A program made the translations under genes and the position numbers. Below, piece after piece: positions 38,401-44,400 of a DNA stretch of 64,000 nt; positions within the stretch are counted from its first letter, which is position 1, and every line of letters begins with the position of its first letter. The stretch is taken from positions 54,193,676 through 54,257,675 of the forward strand of contig CM049311.1 of NCBI GenBank assembly GCA_026874595.1, given 5' to 3'. Source of the DNA: Sipunculus nudus (Eukaryota; Annelida; Sipuncula; Golfingiida; Sipunculidae). Under the pieces are notes generated by a model, which saw only the letters and a list, made by a program, of their open reading frames with translations, made no database searches and was not told where the DNA came from.

Positions 38401-41400
38401 CCGACCACCTATCTTGGTCCCAAATATACTATAGATATAACTTAGAGTTTCACAAATACGACCACCCCCTAATTACGACCACTTTGGTCAGTCCCCAAGG
38501 TGGTCGTAATTGTGGGGTTCCACTGTATTAATGTTGCACAATCAGTTCTATCTAAATTGTAGATGTATCTATAATTCACCAACACTGAAAATCTCTTTGA
38601 TAGTATTTTAACAATGAGAAGTTTGAGGCTGACTGCTATGACAAGATGCTGGCCAAATATGAGGATGCTTCACTCAAGACGACTACGAGTCTAGCTCTGC
38701 TGAACTGGGGTCAAAATGCAATATTCAGTGCTGGGCTGACAGCCATTATGTTGATGGCAAGCCAGGGCATCATTGACGGTAAATATCTTTTCTTGATTTA
38801 TAATATAAATTCTACTGAAAGTGCTCACTTAGCCTGCTGTAATTCTTTGGGGGCATGCCCTTGTTTTGCATGGATGAAGCTTCTTGACTCCCCTTTCCAT
38901 AGTCCTTAATCTACCACAACAGAACAGTAAATATGTGACATTCTTTAAATGCTCTCAGGGATTAATGCCGACTACACTTAATATGTGTAAATAATTGTAT
39001 ATGATGATAGATTATTGTACATGGTAATCAATTCTGAAACAGGCAATTAAAAAGTGAAGATAATTTATTCATGCAATTAAGTAATAAATAATGTTGTATA
39101 TATGCTAAAACTTAATTCCTTTATATTGTCGTCATATTGTACCCTTATGTAAAAGTTGTATAATATGCATGTCTGCTGCAGTTCGTCCACTCAGGGCCTA
39201 AATTTGTATATTTATCAACGTGTACCAAGTACACTTTCCTCAGTGATGTACTAATAGCTTTGTTAGTAAAAATGATATTTACATATTTCCCTAGTCTTGG
39301 TGATATCTGATAATATTTAAGGTTTTGTTCAGGAAACTCTTGGCCTTTTAATTTGACTAATGGGGCCTGCATGTATGCAGCTTATTGTCAATGTAGTATA
39401 CCACACGTCATTGTTGACATTTTACCATCATAGTGAAACCCGTGAAATAAGACCACCAATGGGACTGGCCAAAAGTGGTCTCAATTCAATTCATGGGTGG
39501 TCTTACCAGACAGGTCGGTTATAACCAATGTAAAAGCTTTTGGTTCCCTCAAGGGTGGTCTTAATACACAGATGGTCTTATTAGACAAGTGGCCTTTCCG
39601 AGAGGTTCCACTGTATTACTGTTTAATATAAATGTAGAAGTCTTCTCAAACTGCAGCTTTCACAATTGATTAACATTCGATTACCAGAACCATACTTTTT
39701 TTTCAATTTTGCATGTTCAAAATGTTTAACCCTCTCTGTTATATCAGACTTTAACATATACATTGATCATTAATTTCTCATTTGTTCAGGTACAATGACC
39801 GTTGGCGATCTGGTCATGGTCAATGGCCTCCTCTTCCAGTTGTCACTGCCACTTAACTTCCTCGGTTCTGTGTATCGGGAAGTGCGCCAGTCTCTCATTG
39901 ATATGCACACCATGTTTAGCATTCTTAATATTGAAAGCAATGTCCAAGTAGGTTTTGTGATTTTGTATTTTCTTCTTAAAACCTTTTATGCGATTTAAGG
40001 ACTTATATTGCATCTCGTTTACTGTATTTATTGAAATATGAACCACAGATAAATTAATTAAAAATAATGTTTCTGATCAAGACTTATGTCTCCTAATATT
40101 ATAAAAACTAATTTACTCAGGGGCTAAATGTGTCCATTGAGGGAACTTTATGATCTTTACATCCACATTCTAAATATGATAAAAAAAAGTTAAAGAAAAT
40201 TTGAATTAGTAATGGTGAGAGAAAAGCTTAACAAATTTGTTAAAAGTCTTTGTATGTAGATTTACATCAACATCTAGTTCATAACAAAGTGGTTATTATA
40301 GTGGGGATTGAATTACACTGATATTTCATTAACCATTTGCAATTTTTAAATTGAGAATATCTCTCAGTCATCCAGTTCTTTTTTGATGGAATATATGGAT
40401 CTTCTGAAGTGCATCTATCATTATGCAACAGAGAAAGAAAAGAAAACAATAGAAAAAACATATGTCTGTGACTAATGGTATTAAATTAAGATTTATAGAA
40501 CTGTATTTATATCCCCCACCATGTGTATATAATAACATCTGCTGTATGTTTTCTGGCTTTTCCTCTCATTTCAGAGTCTTTGTGATTCTCCAGCCCTGCA
40601 GGTTGATAGGACATGTGCTGACATTACATTTGAAAATGTTAAGTTTGAGTATGTGAACGGACACCCCATTCTTAACGGTCTCTCATTCACAGTACCAGCG
40701 GGCAAGAAAGTTGCCATAGTAGGAGGGAGTGGATCAGGGTATGTGTTTCTGATTTTTCAAATGTTGACAGGGATGCTGGTTTATGATTGTTGTAATACAT
40801 TAATTAAATAATCAGTTTGAATTGTTTACCTTGGGTTATGGTTAGATATATTGTTTAAGAAATAAATGTGAATATACAATGTGAAGGTTTTCTTTAATAT
40901 ATGTTTAATTGTTTAAATAATATTAAAAAAAATAATAAAATTTCTACAGTAACTTACCACAAGCCTTTTGCCACTCTAGGTCATTTTCATAGGACTTTTC
41001 TTTAATATATGTTTGTATGTAAGTATTTAATCTAATAAAGAATTAATGGAAATGGTTTTATTATTTAGGAAAGCCTAATAAATAAAGATCTAATCTAATA
41101 AAGAATTAATGGAAATGGTTTTATTATTTAGGAAATCAACAATTGTGCGGTTACTGTATCGCTTTTGGGACCCGGCAGAAGGCAGGATCACTGTGAACGG
41201 ACAGGACATTTCAGCTGTTCAGCTCCGCAGTTTAAGGCAGGCAATTGGTGTTGTACCTCAGGTAAGCTTAAAATACTATATATTCAGATATGTTTAATAA
41301 ATATGTATTATTCAGTGCACAGCTTTAAAGTATAATGAGTGAGTGGTTTTTGCATAAATGGTGTTTAGTTGTACCATGTTTGCACTTGTTACAAAAAGCC

Positions 41401-44400
41401 ATTGTTATTAGGCCAAAAAAAAATAAAGGTATGGTTCTCAGGCACCGCCTGCATCAATTTTAAACCCCCGCATCAAAACTTTTTATTTTGATTTTCAATA
41501 AAAACTTTCCAATTTTGAGCTGCTGCTGCTCTAAAATTTCTTTCAAGAAGATAAAGCCATACAATTTCCTTTGTTTTGTAGTGCTTTCACTTATTTAGCA
41601 AAATAAAACTGTTATTTTCATGCTTTTCCTTTTTCATTTGACAGTTTTATCGAAACATACCAAACAATTTTAAATAAAAAAAGCGCCCGCCCTCATTGAT
41701 TTCTGAAAAAAGTGCCTGAGAACCATAACCTTTTTTAGCTCAGCTGACTATAAGTCATCTGAGCTATAGTCGTGGTCCATTGTCCGTCGTCCGTCCGTCT
41801 GTCCGTCCGTCCGTAGATGTGGCACATTTTGAAACCGCAAGACCTAGGAATACAAAATTCAGCATAATGTTAGATGTCCCTAAGATCTCCTACCAAGCCC
41901 AAAACTGGGTCTTTGCAACTTCGTTCCTTTGAGAAATTAAGGAAAAACCTCAATTTTTTATTGAAAACCAATTTTCACACTTTAGGACTTTCTAATATCA
42001 AAACTACTCATCTGTTTTGCCTCATATTTCACATAAATATTCCCCTATATAGTTTCTATGTACATGCTGGAAATTATGTCTGTATTATATAATTTAAAAA
42101 AGTTATGGGCCCAAATATAATGCATTTTGTAAAAAATCAGGAAAGATATTTGATCACTTAACACAAAACATGTTAAAGCTATGGACTTTTTTCCAGTAAT
42201 ATAACTTAAATTAATCAAAATTAAATTGTATACCCAAAATTAGATCAAAATCTTTTAATTTTTTTTAAATATTAACAAAAATAAAAAATTGGTACCTTAA
42301 ATTTTGCCCAAGTTTGACCATGGCACGTTTTTTTTATGTAAGTACTGTGGATTTAATTTTCACAGGATGGTTTTGCTAGCATTTTGTCTGTTAACACCAA
42401 AAATTTGAAACCAGTTGATCAAAAACTGTAGAATGTATTCAAGTTTTCAAGCACCATATCACATATTGTTTACATCAAGCTAGTGTTATGCAGTTTGCAA
42501 GAGCTCAGCTCCCCAGCTTCAGCTCTCAGTTCATAAAATCTGGCATACAATTAGATGTCTCCAAAATCCCCTACCAAGCCAAGAATTTTGTTGTTTGGAC
42601 TTAATATCTTCGAAATATTAATAAAAAACGTCATATTTCCATTAAAAACCCATTGTTACACTTCAAGACTGCCTAATATCATAACCACTGATCTGACTTT
42701 AATCATATATAATATACATATTTTTCTATACATTCTCTATGCACATGCCAGAAATGATGTCAGTATTGCGTAATTATTTTAAGTTATGGGCCCAAACATA
42801 ATGCACTTTGTAAAAAATCAAGAAATATATTTACTCCCTTAACAAGAGGATTGCTGAAGCTAGAGATTTTTTGTCAGGGATGTAACATTATTTTATCAAG
42901 ATTCAATTGAATACCTAAAATTAGTTCTGAATTTTTCAAATCTTATAAGTTATTAGTATAAATATAAAATTAGTACCTTAAATTTAGCCAAAATTTTACC
43001 ATGATACGTTTGTTTCCTGTGAGCAGTGTTGATATAATTTTCATATCATGCACACATAAGGATTTCAGCTTTTTAGTTTAGAAAGCTAAAAGAAATTGGC
43101 CAAAAATTGTAGCTTTTATTAATGTTTTTATGAGACCATGTCAGACCTTAGCTCTCCCCAGCCCCTCTTGAGTCACCTGTATGTTGACCTTGTTGACCTT
43201 TCATCAAATTATGCACGCTTGACGCGAGGCATACACTGGGGCAACCAGGCAGCTTATGGCCAGCCACAGTTGATCCACGTGTCCAACCCAACTCATCCAG
43301 TAGTTTTAACTAACAACATCACAATAAACAATAAATTAATTTTTTATTGGTTTTTAATAACAAATTAAAGAAAAATGGAAAAGGAATTTGTTAGTTGATA
43401 ATAACAGGAAATTAACTTGCAGTTACTGATGATATAAGAATCTTGTATTGACTGATAGAATGTCACATATTCCAAATAACACCATGGAGTCACCTATGGT
43501 ATTTTTCAGTTCAATTTTAATGATAAAAAAATAAATCATATTAATCATTACTAATCATTAGGGATCATATGATGGAAATTAATGATAGACAAAGATGCAA
43601 TTGATAATATTAATCTAGATTTCTTGCTGTGTCTAGTCTGTACATGAAATTAGTCCAAAATGGATATATTACATTTAATTTTTTTAATATGAATAAACTC
43701 CATAAAACCAGGTACTTATGATCATTATTTAAATGTGTGAATTTTGTATATTCTGGATTCTCAACATCATTGTTTGGTGTTAACTGAATAAATACCAGAC
43801 ATGGTGCGAATACTTTGCAAATGTATTTGAATACGAATATGAACTCAATTATAAAATTTCTTGCATAAGAATGGGAATTCAGGTAAAAATGAAAGTATAT
43901 GAATACCAGTGCAAATACTTTCAAAATGTATTCATGGATGCATTCATGAATATATTCTTTGATATTATTTTAATAATCATTTCAGTTGTATTTTAGTTTA
44001 AAAATCATATGATTCTCTTAATATTTTTTATAAAAATTATATTTGGGACAATTTGTAATTATTTTTAATAAATAGTTAAACTCTTATATCATATGTTCTG
44101 CTTATAAGTTATATGGCCAAGTCAAAATCTGTGTGACAATAGCACTCCATTTGTTAATAAAATAAATGAAATCAATCCTTTTCCCTGTCTCCAAAGATAC
44201 TATCAAAATCATACATAAGCTAAACACCCACAACTCATAATACAGCCTATATTTATTTCCACACAAAACAAGCATATGCCTCATTTCTAAATCATATTTT
44301 TTTCATATATAACAGCTGAGCGCTGTGACCCATGGGTCCCTTGGTTTTATTTTGGCCTTATCTGTATCATATTAAAAGGCTGAGAAAATGCTTATTTGGA

